Assembly: GCF_017562075.2 (NCBI RefSeq)
Contig: NC_054084.1
Span: forward strand, 29,480,308 to 29,544,307
Direction: 5' to 3'
Origin: Anopheles merus
Lineage: Eukaryota > Arthropoda > Insecta > Diptera > Culicidae
Length of the DNA: 64,000 nucleotides
Shown here: positions 35,401-49,300 of the stretch, piece by piece
How the letters are laid out: each line of letters begins with the position of its first letter
Position numbering within the stretch: position 1 is the first letter of the stretch
The notes under the pieces: generated by a model
The model's database searches: none
Told to the model about the DNA's origin: nothing
What the model saw: the letters and a program-made list of their open reading frames with translations, nothing else
Program-made: the position numbers and the translations under genes

Positions 35401-35990
35401 TTCAAACATTCTGCTCGCCTTTGCTTGGATGTTGTTTAAATAATTGATCAAAACCCTTGGCTGCACGTGAAAATCCCGAGATTTGACGCGTTTGTTAGTG
35501 CAGTACCTGCAAAAGTGTTTTAATAAATTCATCGTCAATCATTTATGCATCGTAAGGCCCATACAAGCGCTGCGTGTTGTCGGCGGTTAAGTGCTTTATC
35601 TGCAAACTGGTTGAACATCTTCAAGGTATTCATGGAAAATCAATTCGAGTGCTGTATAGACGAATTGAACGAGCGTTGTATGAGCTTAAGTTAGAAGTAG
35701 GCACGGGACGCTTTCCTCCACCCGCTTTGACATTCAGAATTCTGGGTTTGTGTCCCTTCTGTGGAAAGTTCTGGCTTCCGTATGTGAATTTGTTGGTGTG
35801 TTGGATATTTACACTTCACTACGAACCAACGGAACTCACGAAGCCATCAAACGCAACGCCCCACGCCCTGTTGGTTGTCAAATTCAGGCTAGTGCGTGTC
35901 TGTGGCGTGTTGTTTCGTTTACATCATACTCATTGACGAGAACGGCACCGAGACGGGTCGAGCTCATGCGCTGCACGTCGTTGTGACTTT
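32416..35990. other. Non-coding stretch downstream of the protease cluster
   Basis: AT-rich to about 32800, then mixed. Frames at 33506-33823 and 34449-34763 have no domain features or supporting splice signals. No repeat family was recognised. Confidence 0.35.
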
Positions 35991-36234
35991 ATGACCCAAA
36001 AGGTACGTACAGTGAAAAGGAGGACGATCAGCGCCGGGTTGATTGCCAACGTCGTTAAATCGGCGGCATGTTTGTTTGTGCTGGTTCTGTTTATACTTTA
36101 CGACCCATGATGATGGCCAGCCACCGTCCGACGAGATCGTAAAAACTGAGGAAGCGATGCACGTGCTGGGTGGCGATAACATTGACAGTGCTGCTCTGGC
36201 AAACAATGATTGGCTAAGGGAGCTGGAAATGCAA
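35991..36234 (+). CDS. Candidate two-exon coding start, unidentified
   Basis: ATGACCCAAAAG (35991-36002) is followed by a good donor, GTACGT. A pyrimidine-rich tract and CCAG at 36117-36120 form a possible acceptor, and the next 114 bases keep the frame for 38 residues containing TEEAMHVLGGDNIDSAALAN and a following DWLRELEMQ. That segment is acidic and has GC-rich third positions, unlike its surroundings. The donor after it (GTTTAC at 36235) is weak; without it the frame runs to a stop at 36268-36270. If real, it is the first coding part of a plus-strand gene with distant further exons. I do not recognise the family, and it may be chance. Confidence 0.3.
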
Positions 36235-36270
36235 GTTTACGTAAAATTGCACAACTCTTTGGCAATATGA

Positions 36271-39200
36271 ATTTTACAGTAAGCTTTTCGAAAACTGATG
36301 TTTGTTTTGCATGAAAATCTTTTTGATGAATCACTCTCGAGAGCGAATCGAACGTTCTAAAGGTTTTTTGTGCTTGTGCACAGCATCGTACACGTAAACT
36401 TACCCACACGTAGACAGACAGACGGACACAAACCGATGGTTCTTTCGGTTGTTTTATTACCAGTTGCCATTTTTGTGTGTTTTTTTTTTCTTATTTTTCA
36501 TCGTGTTTGTACGGAGTGTAGCATTCTAAACCAACTTCTTCAAGCACTCATACAAACACACATAACAACACACACATTCACGACATCGATACAAGTATGA
36601 ACGGAAAGCAAACAGACAAACCGACTACAAACTTACAGCATTGCGATTCGGAAACTAGCAATGAAAAGGCCAAACTGTTAGCCCTCCAGTCCTGGTTCTA
36701 TGCTTCACTTCCGCTGTAAACACAGACCCGGTGGAGGACCAAAAGTTGTACCATGTATGAGCACTTTTGCTCAAACTTATCTGCGCCACGGAACGCGTAC
36801 ATCTTGTTTATTTTATGGCATGCATTACACAGACGCCAAACCGTACCTGAAATGGTCACTGGATGACTTATGTGGGTCGTAGTTTGTGCCCGCTTAGATA
36901 AAGACTTTTCACACAAGGCAAGTGCTGGTGGTCTGGGTGGGGTTTCGGGAATAGCAAAACGGTTTGCGCTTTATGAGGGAATGGTTTTGTAGCGTTAAAA
37001 ATCGCATAAAAGCATCGTCGGTTTGGTTTGAAATGGTCCTTGCTAACTAAGTGGGACTTGGGTGGGATGAGAGCGACAGAGACAACGGAGAGATTTCCAT
37101 GGCAGGGTCAGTCACGTGCGTATAGTTGTGCCAGTACGAGGGTATAAAGCTGTATCATGGCGTGGACAGCGCGTTTTAGTCGTCGGAGACCATCGGGACA
37201 ACGCTCGCTCGACGGGGTGGCCTGTGTTGCTGCCGGGCACAGTTTACACAGTGTTGGTGTTGCAGTGCGGCTGGGATAATGTGATAGGATAGGCATTATG
37301 CCCACTTCCTCCACTCCGAGTCGTGTCCCATGAGTTGTTGTGGTGGAAAATATCGCTCAACGGATCACAGCAGCAGCATAACCCAGCGCTACGCGTTCCC
37401 TTCGGCTGACATAATGTGATGTTGAGCTTGCGCTGAGTGTTGATAGGATATTTTGTGGATGGCAAAATGGTGGTAGTGGTGAGCATACAAGTTAATAATG
37501 CTGTTTGTAGTTTTTTTTTATGTCACCATCACTAATTTTATGATACGAACGGTTGATAGAGGCCAACGAGCTCGGTACATGTTTGCAGCATGTGTGGGGT
37601 GTGATAAGAAACTTCGGTCGAAACTATCGATAATTAGATTGAAAAAGTTGGCCGTAGGCCGCTGTTACATGGTACCGATCTGATCCGCTTCATGACATGT
37701 GTACATAATCGAGTCATGTTTTTCATGCTAGATAATCTTATCACAGTGCTGGCGATACTGTGCATTAATTTCATATGAAACAGTTCTTGAGAAGTAAGAT
37801 TACCAGTGACTGAAAGCTTTAAAAATGGAAATAAACAACTAAAATATTATCCGATATTAAAACACTCAAGAAATTACAAAGAAACAAACAAACAATTGTT
37901 TTTCAATTCTGTTCCTGTATTCCGGTTTATTATTCGTTTGTAAAAATAACATCGAAAAATGAAAAACAAATAGACAGAGTGCCATGCTGTTATTCTAAAT
38001 TGCAATCTTCTTTCCTTCCAGTAAACAGCATAATGTGTGAAAGACAAGGAAAGAATGAGACGGAAAGAGAGAAAAAAGCGAACAGCTCAGAAGAGCACTA
38101 ACCTTTCCGGAAACGTAAACAAACGTGTTTTGTCTCGCTTGTGGCGTGTGAGTTACACTTCAGTTGGTTGTAAGTGGGAGGAGAAATATCACTCAAATAC
38201 TCACGCTGCTTCCGGCACTCAAACTGAGCTTTTGGTCGAGAAAACGAGGCAGTGCCACGGTCACACTACAACCAGCAGGGAGTGTTTTGTTGAGCACGTA
38301 AATGTTACGCTATTATGCTAGAGCTGTCTCATTGTTAATATCTCTACTACGAAAAGGTTCGGCAATCGGCTGAAAGGGTGCAGGCATCATTGTTTACCGG
38401 AAGTTGGAAGGCGATTATCTCATAATTTGATAGACTTCTTTCGGCTGTATTTGGTATTTAGGAGGTGTGAGTGTGTGTGAGCATACTGAGAACGATAGAG
38501 GGACGTTTTGATTGTTGGAACGAGCGTTTGCACGGGTGAACAGGGATGTTACGATAATTGTATTAGACAAGTAACACTGTTAACATGTGACAAGTTAATA
38601 AAGCCATACAGTGCATAATTTTGTTTCTGCTGACGTTCTTGATAGTTGATGATGTGTAGATAAGGTTATGATACAAAAAAGGATTGTTAAAGTACTTCAC
38701 AGCATCATTTGATAAATATGGCTGGAATTTTGTTTAAAAAAGTAAAAAATCAGCAAACAGCTTTATTCTTCTTTATTTCTGCGTTAGCTTTGGGATCTGT
38801 TTGAAAAATATTAAAAGTAACTATAATCCTTGAATAGTAATTAATCATTTATTCTTCTTTTCACTGATTTCATATAATGGTTTTCACAGAATGACATTAA
38901 ACCAACAGGGAATGAAAAAAATTTGAATCTTTAATGGCAAATGTGGTCGGCAGTCCTTGTGATAGTAGTTGTGATTAAACCTATCCGAAATTCAAACATC
39001 CATTCGGAATTGGGAACTCGGTTCGTGCACCCATAGTCTGATCTATAACGTTGGGGCCTGTTTTCAATTGCGACCAGCGTACGTCGGTTTTACGCTGTAA
39101 CAAGTGCAAATCGCGGTTGGTGTTGCTTTAATTGACAATTTGTGGTAAACAGCAGGAAATACACCCAAATTAAAGGCAAAACCGCATGCTAGTGAAGGTG

Positions 39201-42200
39201 TGAAATAAAAAGTGGTAGTTTGCACAGCGAAGCACTCCTTTGACAAGCGTTTTTTGTTTTCTGTTTTTGTAGGTAGCTATATAATTATTTTGCATCATAA
39301 AATTTAACAACAACCATGCGTCTCCATGCGAAACAAAACGTATTTGGGGCAAAGTACTGGGCGTCTCCTTCGCAAATTTGAGGTACGCGTTCCCAAACTG
39401 TTCTGCTGAAAAATCTATTAATAATGTAATTTTACTACGTTAACGTACTGTTTAAATTGTATTCTTTCTTATAGAACCATGATTAAGAATCATATTTATT
39501 GTCCATTAAAAATGTGTTCCGCGTGAAATAGAAGCATCTGCCATAAAAACAACCTACTCGCGACCTTTGCGGCTTCTGGATTTTATGCCCCAGCGTGTTG
39601 ACAAGCTTTACTTTCTACAATTTTGCTTCGTATTAGAATAAGAAAATGAAAATTTTCATCACTCGAAAGAACAACACTGCTTAGAATGCTAGAGAAAATT
39701 CAAGGCATCTTTTGAGCGACGAATAACTGTGCTTGTCGTCTTCGTTTTGTTTTTTTTTTTTCTAGAAGCACTTCGGTGTTTTCTTTGGCGATCCCGCGCA
39801 AGTGTTTATGGCAAGGGACAGTTTCAACAAGTGCCGGTACAACAAAAGCGAGATGAATTGGGATGGCGGAACATTCCAGTCACGCGGTTAAAATGACTGG
39901 CAAGCTAAAACATCAAAAATAACGCGCTCTTGAGTACCAGTGATTAAACCTACTGAAGCAATGCATATTGTGTTGATTTTTTGTTTGTTTTTGCTTCGGT
40001 CCTTTATTTCTATAGACCATAAATAAGGTTTTATAAGGATGGCATAAAATTTCTTGGTTCCTTCTTACTACCCTAGACTCGATCTAGAGGTGGATTATGG
40101 CTGCTGCTTAGCGAAGGGTACGTGTTTATATTTATCGATCAATACCGTTGATCTGTCGCTCCTGGTATCATCACAGCTTTGAGGACAAATTTTTCTCATG
40201 AAAACACGATGTGATGGGAGTTCAAGCGAATCGTTTATTTTTCTGACGGAATGATCCTTATTATCGCTTTTAAAAGAAACCTGAGACCATGTTCTGAATA
40301 GAAAAAACGTGGCAATGAATCAATTTCATCCATCATTGAAAATAGGGTCTTTGAGAGGTTTGAAAGTTGTTTTGTATTAAATTGCATCATCTCTAGTATT
40401 GATTTTTTTGTTAAATGATCACACCGATTTTCAAATTTTTTCCTCCTGAACTCTTTTTAAGCTTTGCTTTTTCCACGCATCCTTTAACCCTTACCATTGG
40501 AATGAACCCGCTTTGATTTTGTGTGATATCAACCCCTCGTGCTTGTTGACAGCAATATCGTAACGCGAATGTACAGCAACAAAGCAAAGAAGAAACTCAA
40601 AACTTCTCAAGTGCTCAAGCGGCGAGTTCGGTTAATGGCGCAGAAGGTAATATGGCTTTCTCTTTTTTGTTGGCTGAATGTTTTCATCATGAAATACCGA
40701 ATCTGCCCGATCAGTTTAGGGTAGGAATTTCATTTTCTCCCCCAAACAACACCGCAATGTCTAGACAGAATAAGCAATGCGTCTCACCACTCTATGCCAC
40801 TGCCATTTAACTGTACTGTTCGAGAATGCGACTGCTTCGCATCGATTACCGTTTTGGTTTGGTATGGCAATTTAGCTTCAGCCGCGAAACCTCACGTCGC
40901 TCAAGTTATACCGCAGAATGGTTTTGATAGTGTGGTTTCCCGAGGTTGTGTGTGTTCTTTTCTGTTTCTCCCCTTTCGCAATGGATATCGATTGAACGGA
41001 ACGTGTGACTCGTTACGTACCTGTAACAGCTTCAACCATCGCGAAGTGCTTCAAGTGAGATAAGAACGAGCGTTCTAAAGATGTTGAACATTGACTATTA
41101 TGCTCATTTTTATGAAGCGAAAAACTGTTGAGATGCACCGTGCAAATGAATAAGTTTCACATAAAAGAGCACTACCAAAGCGATTATCGTGAAGACTTCT
41201 TGAAGTGGCATCTTCCAATTCACACTCCCACGGCCTTTTGCCAGCTTCTCTGAAGCTCTTTGCAAAAAAGCTGTTTGAAACCGGGTCATGATCCAAACCG
41301 ATTGAGTTATTAAATCGGATCCCGGGCGGTAATTAAACAGGCTCGCTTATCTGATTATCGTCCGCATTGACACTTCTGGTCCAGTAATGGCATCGGAAAC
41401 CGTGAGACTTCTGCCAGGTGGAAAGCTTTCCGTTCGGTGGGCATCAATTTCAAAAATTGACCTTCTCGCCGGCGAGTGCTAATGCGGCAAACTTTAATGG
41501 AAACAAAAAAAACTGGCCCAAACGAGACACAACGTTTTGAAGCAGCTGAGGAAGATTCATTTATTTGGTCATTATACTTGAAGATGGTAACTTTGTCTGA
41601 TTTGTTCTATCTTTAGTTGAAACTCGGTTGGACTGCCGTAGGATGCGTCTTGGGTAAGTAAAAATAACACGAAAGCCAGCGATACGCAATACCAAAAACG
41701 TCAAAGTACTGCTTAAAGCTAGCAAAGGGAATGAATTAAATTATTCTAAACAAAAAGATGCTCAGGTGCAAAAATAACGCAGCAATCATAACGCGAAATA
41801 AGGATCACTATACTTTCAACCATTTCAGCTTGCAGTGAGCTTAACGATTCGTCATCACTGAGGTAGCTGCTGAATCGTGTACGTTTCGTTTGAGTTGTTT
41901 TTTTTTTCAGGATAAACTTCAAGACACTTTCATTACGTTTCTTCCAGCAAAGGAATGAGAAATAGTTATGAACAAGCTTACTTGGGGACTCAGTTGTAAG
42001 CTAACGACAGGACTGAATTGAGGGCAGTGACTGAAGTATAAAAGCTACACAGTTGTAAGTGCCACCAGTTGTAAGTAAAATAAAGTTAACTCAGCCATTA
42101 AATGTAAAAGAAAACATTTGAAATTGCAATTGAATGGCACAAGAATTCAAAAGTATGTTTACTGAGAGAACCATATTATACTTCTTTATTGCTTGGTGAC

Positions 42201-42948
42201 ACGTTTATTTGCAACACGATTCACAGAAATCGCCCGTTTGCATTGCATACATTCTTTGAATAAATGAAAAATAACTAGATCGTAGCTCATAACAAATAAA
42301 AGACGGACATTGGGAAATGTAATAAAATATTGTTTAACAAAAACAAAACGAAAAACAAAAAATGTAAAATACTCACAGATGCATCAAACTTTTGCAAGCA
42401 AAAAGTGAAATAAAGCGAGAAAGAGAGCCAAAAACAAAGCTTTCCGTAGAATGTTGAAATTGGTATAATCGACTTTTGTGATGGCTCGAAGGATAATGCA
42501 ATTGGCTGTGACTGAGTCAGCGTTTGGACTGCGTACCGGACCGAAGCAGAGTCGAAAGAACCTTGTAGCAGTGAGCGCATGTAATTTGATGAATATTTAG
42601 CAAATTTCAAGTTCATTTTATAAGAGCTTTCTTTTAAAGTCATTGGTTGGTTTTCATAGTTCAGTTCCGAGAAAAGAAAGAGAATGCTACTGTAAAACTT
42701 TTTACGACTGGCTAATTTTTGTACATTTTCCATGATGATTGGATTCCAATATTCTAATTCCGTTTAAAAAAAGAGTAGCATTTTGGAACACAGTCACTGT
42801 TGGAACATTTGAAAGGTTCCAACATCTGTCAGACTAGGCGATGTTTTGATCCGGTTCAAAACATATAAAAAGGGAGAAAAATCTCGGAATCGGTGCCTTA
42901 ACGGCAAAAAGCGAACAAGTGTACAAACGATTATAAGAGAGAATATAA
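36271..42948. other. Non-coding stretch, no gene supported
   Basis: Many frames of 60-95 codons occur, none with motifs or conserved-looking composition. AT-rich tracts and short homopolymers are frequent, as in long introns or intergenic DNA. Confidence 0.35.
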
Positions 42949-43386
42949 GGCCGCGGGGCCACGGGGCTTTCTCAAGCTGAGAAAACATTCTCAAGCACTC
43001 ATTTAAGTTTCTCAAGCTCTCAAAACTTGTTCTCAGGCGCGAGCCCGTGGCCGTCGTCTATTTTTCTCACTCTGAGAAACTGATTTAGCCACTCAAGCTT
43101 TATTTGAAGCTTTAAATAGAAAATATGTTTTTGATCGCATGTTTTTTTTTTACTTTTTTAATTATAAACATTGAATACATTGTGCAAAGTGATTACCGAA
43201 AAACGAATAGCACAATTGCTCCTATTTCAATAAGCCAATCGCTGCATCGTCAACTTTCAAAGATTCTCAAAGATTCTCAAAACCGATTTTGTTCCGATTC
43301 GACAAACGCTGAGAACGAGGATTTCTCAAAAGCACTCATAAGTGCTTGAGAAAATAAGCGTTGAGAATCCCCATGGCCCCTCGGCC
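42949..43386. mobile_element. Harbinger-like MITE (438 bp) with TAA duplications
   Basis: The left end reads GGCCGCGGGGCCACGGGG and the right end, on the opposite strand, GGCCGAGGGGCCATGGGG. The inverted repeat continues for roughly 60 bases with gaps, including TTCTCAAGCACT in both arms. TAA flanks both sides (42946-42948 and 43387-43389), as for PIF/Harbinger elements. The interior is AT-rich with repeated TTCTCAAGC/TTTGAGA-type subunits and no transposase. Superfamily assignment rests on the duplication length and sequence. Confidence 0.75.
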
Positions 43387-43389
43387 TAA

Positions 43390-46300
43390 AACACTATTTT
43401 TGGCACTGCGTTGAAGTAGCCTAAAGAATTTTATTCTCTCACTTTTTTACACGGAAAGCAAACGTTTTCCAACAGTCACTATTATCACATTTTAAGTAAT
43501 ATTTTGTGACATATTTTATATGATTTTGAATAATTAATCAGCTTTGTTCTAAATCTAGACTCAAGCGAATAAATATAAGAACAATTGCTATCCAAAAGCA
43601 CATAATGGTGGTACCACATTGACTTCGTTATGTGTATGCATGTGTGTGTGCTTATACCTGAAGACTTCTTTGCACATCATGTTGAACGACCGTCGTCGAT
43701 ATGGCTCGTCACGATAAGGTATCGGAAAATTGAGAAGCAAAAGTTTCTCTGCTACTCACTTCCATCCATCAGGTGACTTCGTAGAACCACCCTCTGATGA
43801 TGAAACGAAGAATGATTGCGACCAAAAAAGACGATTATGAGCTCGGTGTGACTTGCCGGTGGCATTTCAATTATCGCAAGAATTTGTAAAGTTTCCTTCC
43901 GATTGATGAAATCAATTTCCACTCTTTGCTTTATCTGGTGCATGTGAACCAGCTCATGAAAATTGTTGTTTTTCATTTGTTTAATAAAGAGAGTGTGAAG
44001 CCCATACGCATAGAGAATAATTGGAAATGGTATCAATGAACGTCGGTATTCGAGCAGAATCAATTCGATTGGAATGTGGGAAATTGGAGTTGGCATAGTA
44101 ATTTCGTAAATCTATGGATTTCAAAATATTTCACTGATCAAAATTTAAAGCAAAAAGAGCACAGTTTGATACCAGAAAAGGAGTGTTATTAAAATATTCC
44201 GCATTGTGCTCGTCGTTGTTCATGACGCATTCGCACGTCTGAATGAGCTTTACAAATGTAATTATGCGTATTGTAAAACAAAAAAATAAGATAAAAAAAT
44301 CAAGTTTTTCGAATACATTATGTGTTTGGTTGCAATTTACATTAAACATTTTTTGCAAATTCCAAACGACAACACATGATATTGTTTTGTTCATATCTTT
44401 CAACCAAAACAATTTCCGGTCAATTGCGTTCACTAAACGAGTTTAACGAGACCATATAAAACGATTATAACTTTTTTTCTGCAAACATTTATCAAATTGG
44501 AATATGCAAAGCTTATGCAGTCAGTTGTGATAAAGTTCAAAGTAATTTTGCGTGTTTATGCCACTCTATGTGTATTTATAGAATCGCATCAAAATAAAGC
44601 AAAGTGCACACAGACAACAGTGTGAAATATTTTTGGTTTCGTGACAATACAGAAACGGAAATGGATTTTGTGTTTCGCGTAGCGCAAGGTAGGTGGTGTG
44701 GGATGCTGCTTTGCGTGTGATAAAGTGACGCTAATACTTGAAGGTGGAGGGTACTGGGTTGACTGCAGTCGAGGAGTGAGTTGTTCGTTCAGTACATCGC
44801 ACACATCTGCAGATATGTTTTACTGTCTCTTTATTTTTCCGAGGATAATTTTCCATTGTGACTGTGTGTTTTGAAAACTTCCAGGAAATAGGACCCATTT
44901 GTGAGATATGTGAGATATGTACCTTCTTGTTCCTAGAACCGCAACTTAACAAGCTATTCTGCTATTACATTATCTACAACTGTGTGCAACAAGGAGGCAT
45001 GTTAATTTTCGGGAACATTGGGTAAGAATAAAGTTGTTTGCTGAGGTGACACAACAAAACGGGAACAATTTACATAAGACTAGCGTTTCCAGTGCTCACG
45101 AAATAAGTGGGACGTTTCTCTTGTGTATTTTTGGCTGTAGTAGCAAGAAAGGTGTCAAATTCATGAAAGTGGTTCTTAGCAAAACCCACGTCTGGCCACC
45201 TTATGGTGAAGAACGAAAGAATTGTACCTTCTCATGCAACTGTTTGGAATTTAAGTTCCGTCATAAAAGCAATACAAAGTGTTGTTTCTTTGAATATGTT
45301 TTTAGCGGGAAAAGGCTACGCGGGTAAGTTATTCACATGAGATTATTGAGATAAAAAATATATAAAAATGTGTAGAGAAATTATGTATGGCAGCTGATTT
45401 CTTCAAAACGGTGCGTGCTATATAAAGTAAAAAATCTGAATTTACGGATTATGCGATACAAAAAGTTTTATTTTGGCCCTACTGGCTGTGTAACTATGAA
45501 TGAATCTTGACAGATTGTTAATAATATCTTTTTTTTACAAAAAGCCCTATTTATGTTTTGAAAATAACGCATCTGTTCGTTAATCAGTTAATGTGAAAAT
45601 AACGCATCTGCCATTTGCCCAAGCAAATTCTCTATAGTAAAGTTTTAAAAAGTTGCTTGGTTTAATAGCTATTCCACCTCATGGTAACCTTTTTTTGTTC
45701 GTGTATGCGTGTGTATGTGCTGGAGCAAATGAGATCGTTCCATAGGAGAAAGTTGGAATTTCCTTTTTAATGCCATTACGAGCATATTCGTGCATACATG
45801 CGAACGTGTACCGACGAGATAGCGTTGTAAAAGAAAAGCACTCTCACATCTTCACACACGTATCCGAACTAGTTAGAAACTGATTTATGTGATACCGCGG
45901 GCAAAGGGAAAGGTTTTTTCGCTTTCTATTTTGATGCACGCAAGGCACGTAATTGACGAAACGACGATGACGGTACTTTTCTCGGTTTGTAAGGGAAAGA
46001 ATGCTGGAAAAATACGGTAAACTACGCACGTTATTGAAAGTTTAATGAAGATGGGGCATACTTGTTATTGGTGCATGGCTTTCAGACGGGTTTGGTCTTG
46101 GAATCTTGTTGTAGGGTTTATTAAAAGTCTAAGCCTTAATGTGTGGTGTTGACAAGTTGTTGTGTAAATGTGTGGAAGAGACAGTTTTGTAGATTAATTT
46201 TCCCTCATTTTTCTAACTACAACGAATGCACAACAATGATATTTAAAAGAGCTTGACAAAATGTGAATTGGCAGACTAGATGCTCTGAAAACTAGTTTGA

Positions 46301-49300
46301 AACGATAAAATATGTAGTCTTTTTGAACCTGAAATGCTCTTACTACGTCATTTTGCCGAAACCCTCTTCCATTTGTTCATGCAGTTCACTAACTTGAAAG
46401 GTCCTTGTACAACTTTGCTGTATGGGGGGACATTTTCACTATATAGTTCCTGACAGGATTACAGCTACTGTGTTTCTTCCATCAAAAGTTGCACGAAGAT
46501 AGACTAACTTGTAGAGCCATGTAAAAAAAAAATGTTGAAAATAATGTATTACAAAAACCGAAACATGTAATTTGCCATTTCAAAAGATGGAACGAGAAAT
46601 TTGAACCCGAAATAGAATGTACTGTTGAATGAATAATGCGTAACTATTACTTGATCGTTCGAACAAATCCATTGCACCCAGCGCATAGTTCCCCCGTGAC
46701 GTCATTAATGTCCCGTGCAGCGAAATATTTAGTTCTGGTTTCTTTGCCGTGTATGGTTTTCTGGACATAAAAGGAATTCAAAAGAGCATTTGATGAACAG
46801 ATTAGGCTTTATTAGTTTGAAACAAGTAATGCCTTCATTGAATGTAACTTACCTCCAATGAATGTCAAAAACACCCATAGACAATGTTATAAATCCTAGA
46901 AACAAACCAATTCGACTGACCACATTATTATATTGAATTTAGAACAAATTTATTCAGCAGCTTGTTCAGTGTTCCATACATTATTCATGTTTTGTCGAAT
47001 GTTTGAGATTCTTGCTTGAAAGACAAGTAGTTGGTGTTTTTGTCCAATTTATTTGCTGTACTATTTTTATTTCTATTTGCGTCCTTTTCGTAGCCAGGTT
47101 GGGTGTTAGAAAACATGTTCCCGGTGGTTTGCTTTTTCCGTTTCACCTTCCGCCGGAGCTGCATTATTCAAATGGCCACAAACAAGAAGGGAAAAGGATG
47201 TGGACTTGGTTGGTAGTTAGAGGATGGATTGAATGAAATTGAAAATTGAAATGTATTCAACAGCTGATCGTTTGTTACACCGCTTTCGGTGCAATTGTCT
47301 AACTGCTTTTGCCTTCACAGAGCCACAACAGTCAATCTCTTTCAGTAAGGCATTTTTCTGATAATTCGCTTTTATAGCAAGATAATTCATGAAGTAAACT
47401 CTGTAAAGTGTGTTCTTTTTCAATGTTTTATTTTTTATAAATGAAACTCAAGACAATTCAAGAGAAAACATAAATATCTTTTAGAATTACTTTATTATTT
47501 ATGATTGCAAAACATTCAGGTGATGTTAGCAAACTGTAACGGGCAAAATCTTTTATTATCGTTGGACTATTACTGTTTGACATGCATCAGACATAAGCGA
47601 CCATGATCCGGCAATTACAGCAGCTTTACATTGTATGATGAAGCTGTACGGAATGTTGTCTCTTCCTTTGCAGGAGGTTTTGTTGCCACAGACTGACATA
47701 ATCTTTCTGCAGTAGCAGTGAATTTGCATATGTTCTGCGTACAGAGCTGGTTCTGGTGTTGAAATATGAATATGTTATGTATGAAAGTGTGCGTATGTTT
47801 GTGTGTGTGGATGTTTGTCCGAAGCTGGAGGTTACCTTTACGTAAGCAACATGGACACTTTCATGTTAAAGCTCACTCGTTCACTACCACAGTTGCGTTA
47901 ACTTTGCAATAAAATACGCACGGTTGAACACACCTTAAATAGAAGAGGAAGAAAAGAAATACTTTTTCTAGTTTTAAAATATTTTACCCAAACTTTACCT
48001 CCACCAGCAACAGGTGTAGAGCGGTCTGGAATCGTCATGCAATCAACTTAAATCGGAATGCAAATAGTGCTCTCTGTAATTGCATTCCCCAACTGTGTCA
48101 TCCACAAAGTTGTCCACAACGATCCTCCCCTGCTGCACAGCTGCTTATTGACCACAAATCCTCAACAATAACGAGCACCTGCCACTAGCTGATGCTGCTA
48201 CTACTGGATCGACTGGGTGCAATCGGTTTGAGGAACACATTTTCAATGTTTTGGAAGAATAGACTCAATCGAAATCGACATTGAAGTTGTTTGATTGGGT
48301 ACAGGACCAGACGAGTGGATGGTTCAGCCGAAGAGAAGGAAGGAGTGTAGTGAACGAGACACACTCTCACCCGAATGGCATCGGACAGCTGCCAGGAAAC
48401 GCAAACAAAGCTTACCAAACCCAGCTGGCCATGGTGCATTGCGGTAAGAACGATTCGAAGCAAATAGTTTCTTTCAAGCCAGTTGTCTGAGTGGGTGTGT
48501 GCTGGAAAGATAGTGGAAGTGTTTGGAAGCGTAAAACGAAACGAAGAACCTCCGCAATCGAAACAGGTCAGTGGGAAATAAAGGTTGGTGTGAATGAATT
48601 TCTCGGCTTGCGTCCAACGGAGGCCGTACTTTAGAGAAAAAGCAATCTGTGCGCTGCCGTTGGGAGAACCTTTTTCGCAGCATTATTTTTCTTGCCCACT
48701 TATTCGCTTGGGGGTTTGTGATTTACAAGGCCCAATGGAATTGACCGAAAGAAGCCAACAGTGTGTCAAGGAAATGGATATTGAACGTCGGTATCGGCAG
48801 GTATAAATGTAAGCACTTTTGATAATATGGCACTGTTTTCCCAGATCTCCTGGGAGCTGAAAGGCTAAAACGTCAATTCGTTGAGCTGCTCGAAAGATTA
48901 AAAACCGTTTCCCGTACCCAATGCTCTTTGTACCTCTGACTTTTCTTGCAACTCTCGTTCATTACAAGGAGAAGTCAAATGGTGCAATAAGGAACTAAAT
49001 GACTTCGGAACTGGAGCATGCGTAGCGATTGGAATGTATTAAATTAAGTTAGATCGATCTACTCTAAGAAAACGAGCATGACTGGTCTACTGGGTTGAGA
49101 TTCTTTTACTAATGAAACACTTTAAGCACTCTAGTAAATAAATTTAAACTTTTTTTTGTATGTTCTGACACTGGCTGTAGACGTTGCGTCCTAGACGGAA
49201 CCTTGAAGATTCTTCCAACCATAAATGACGCTAATCATGAGACACTCTCATACATAGCAGCTATTTGATCCATCGTCGTCGTCGTCCCACGCTCCCAGCT

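Noticed and set aside
45559..45611. Short direct repeat GAAAATAACGCATCTG
   Set aside because: Two 16-base copies with no associated structure; likely a local duplication.
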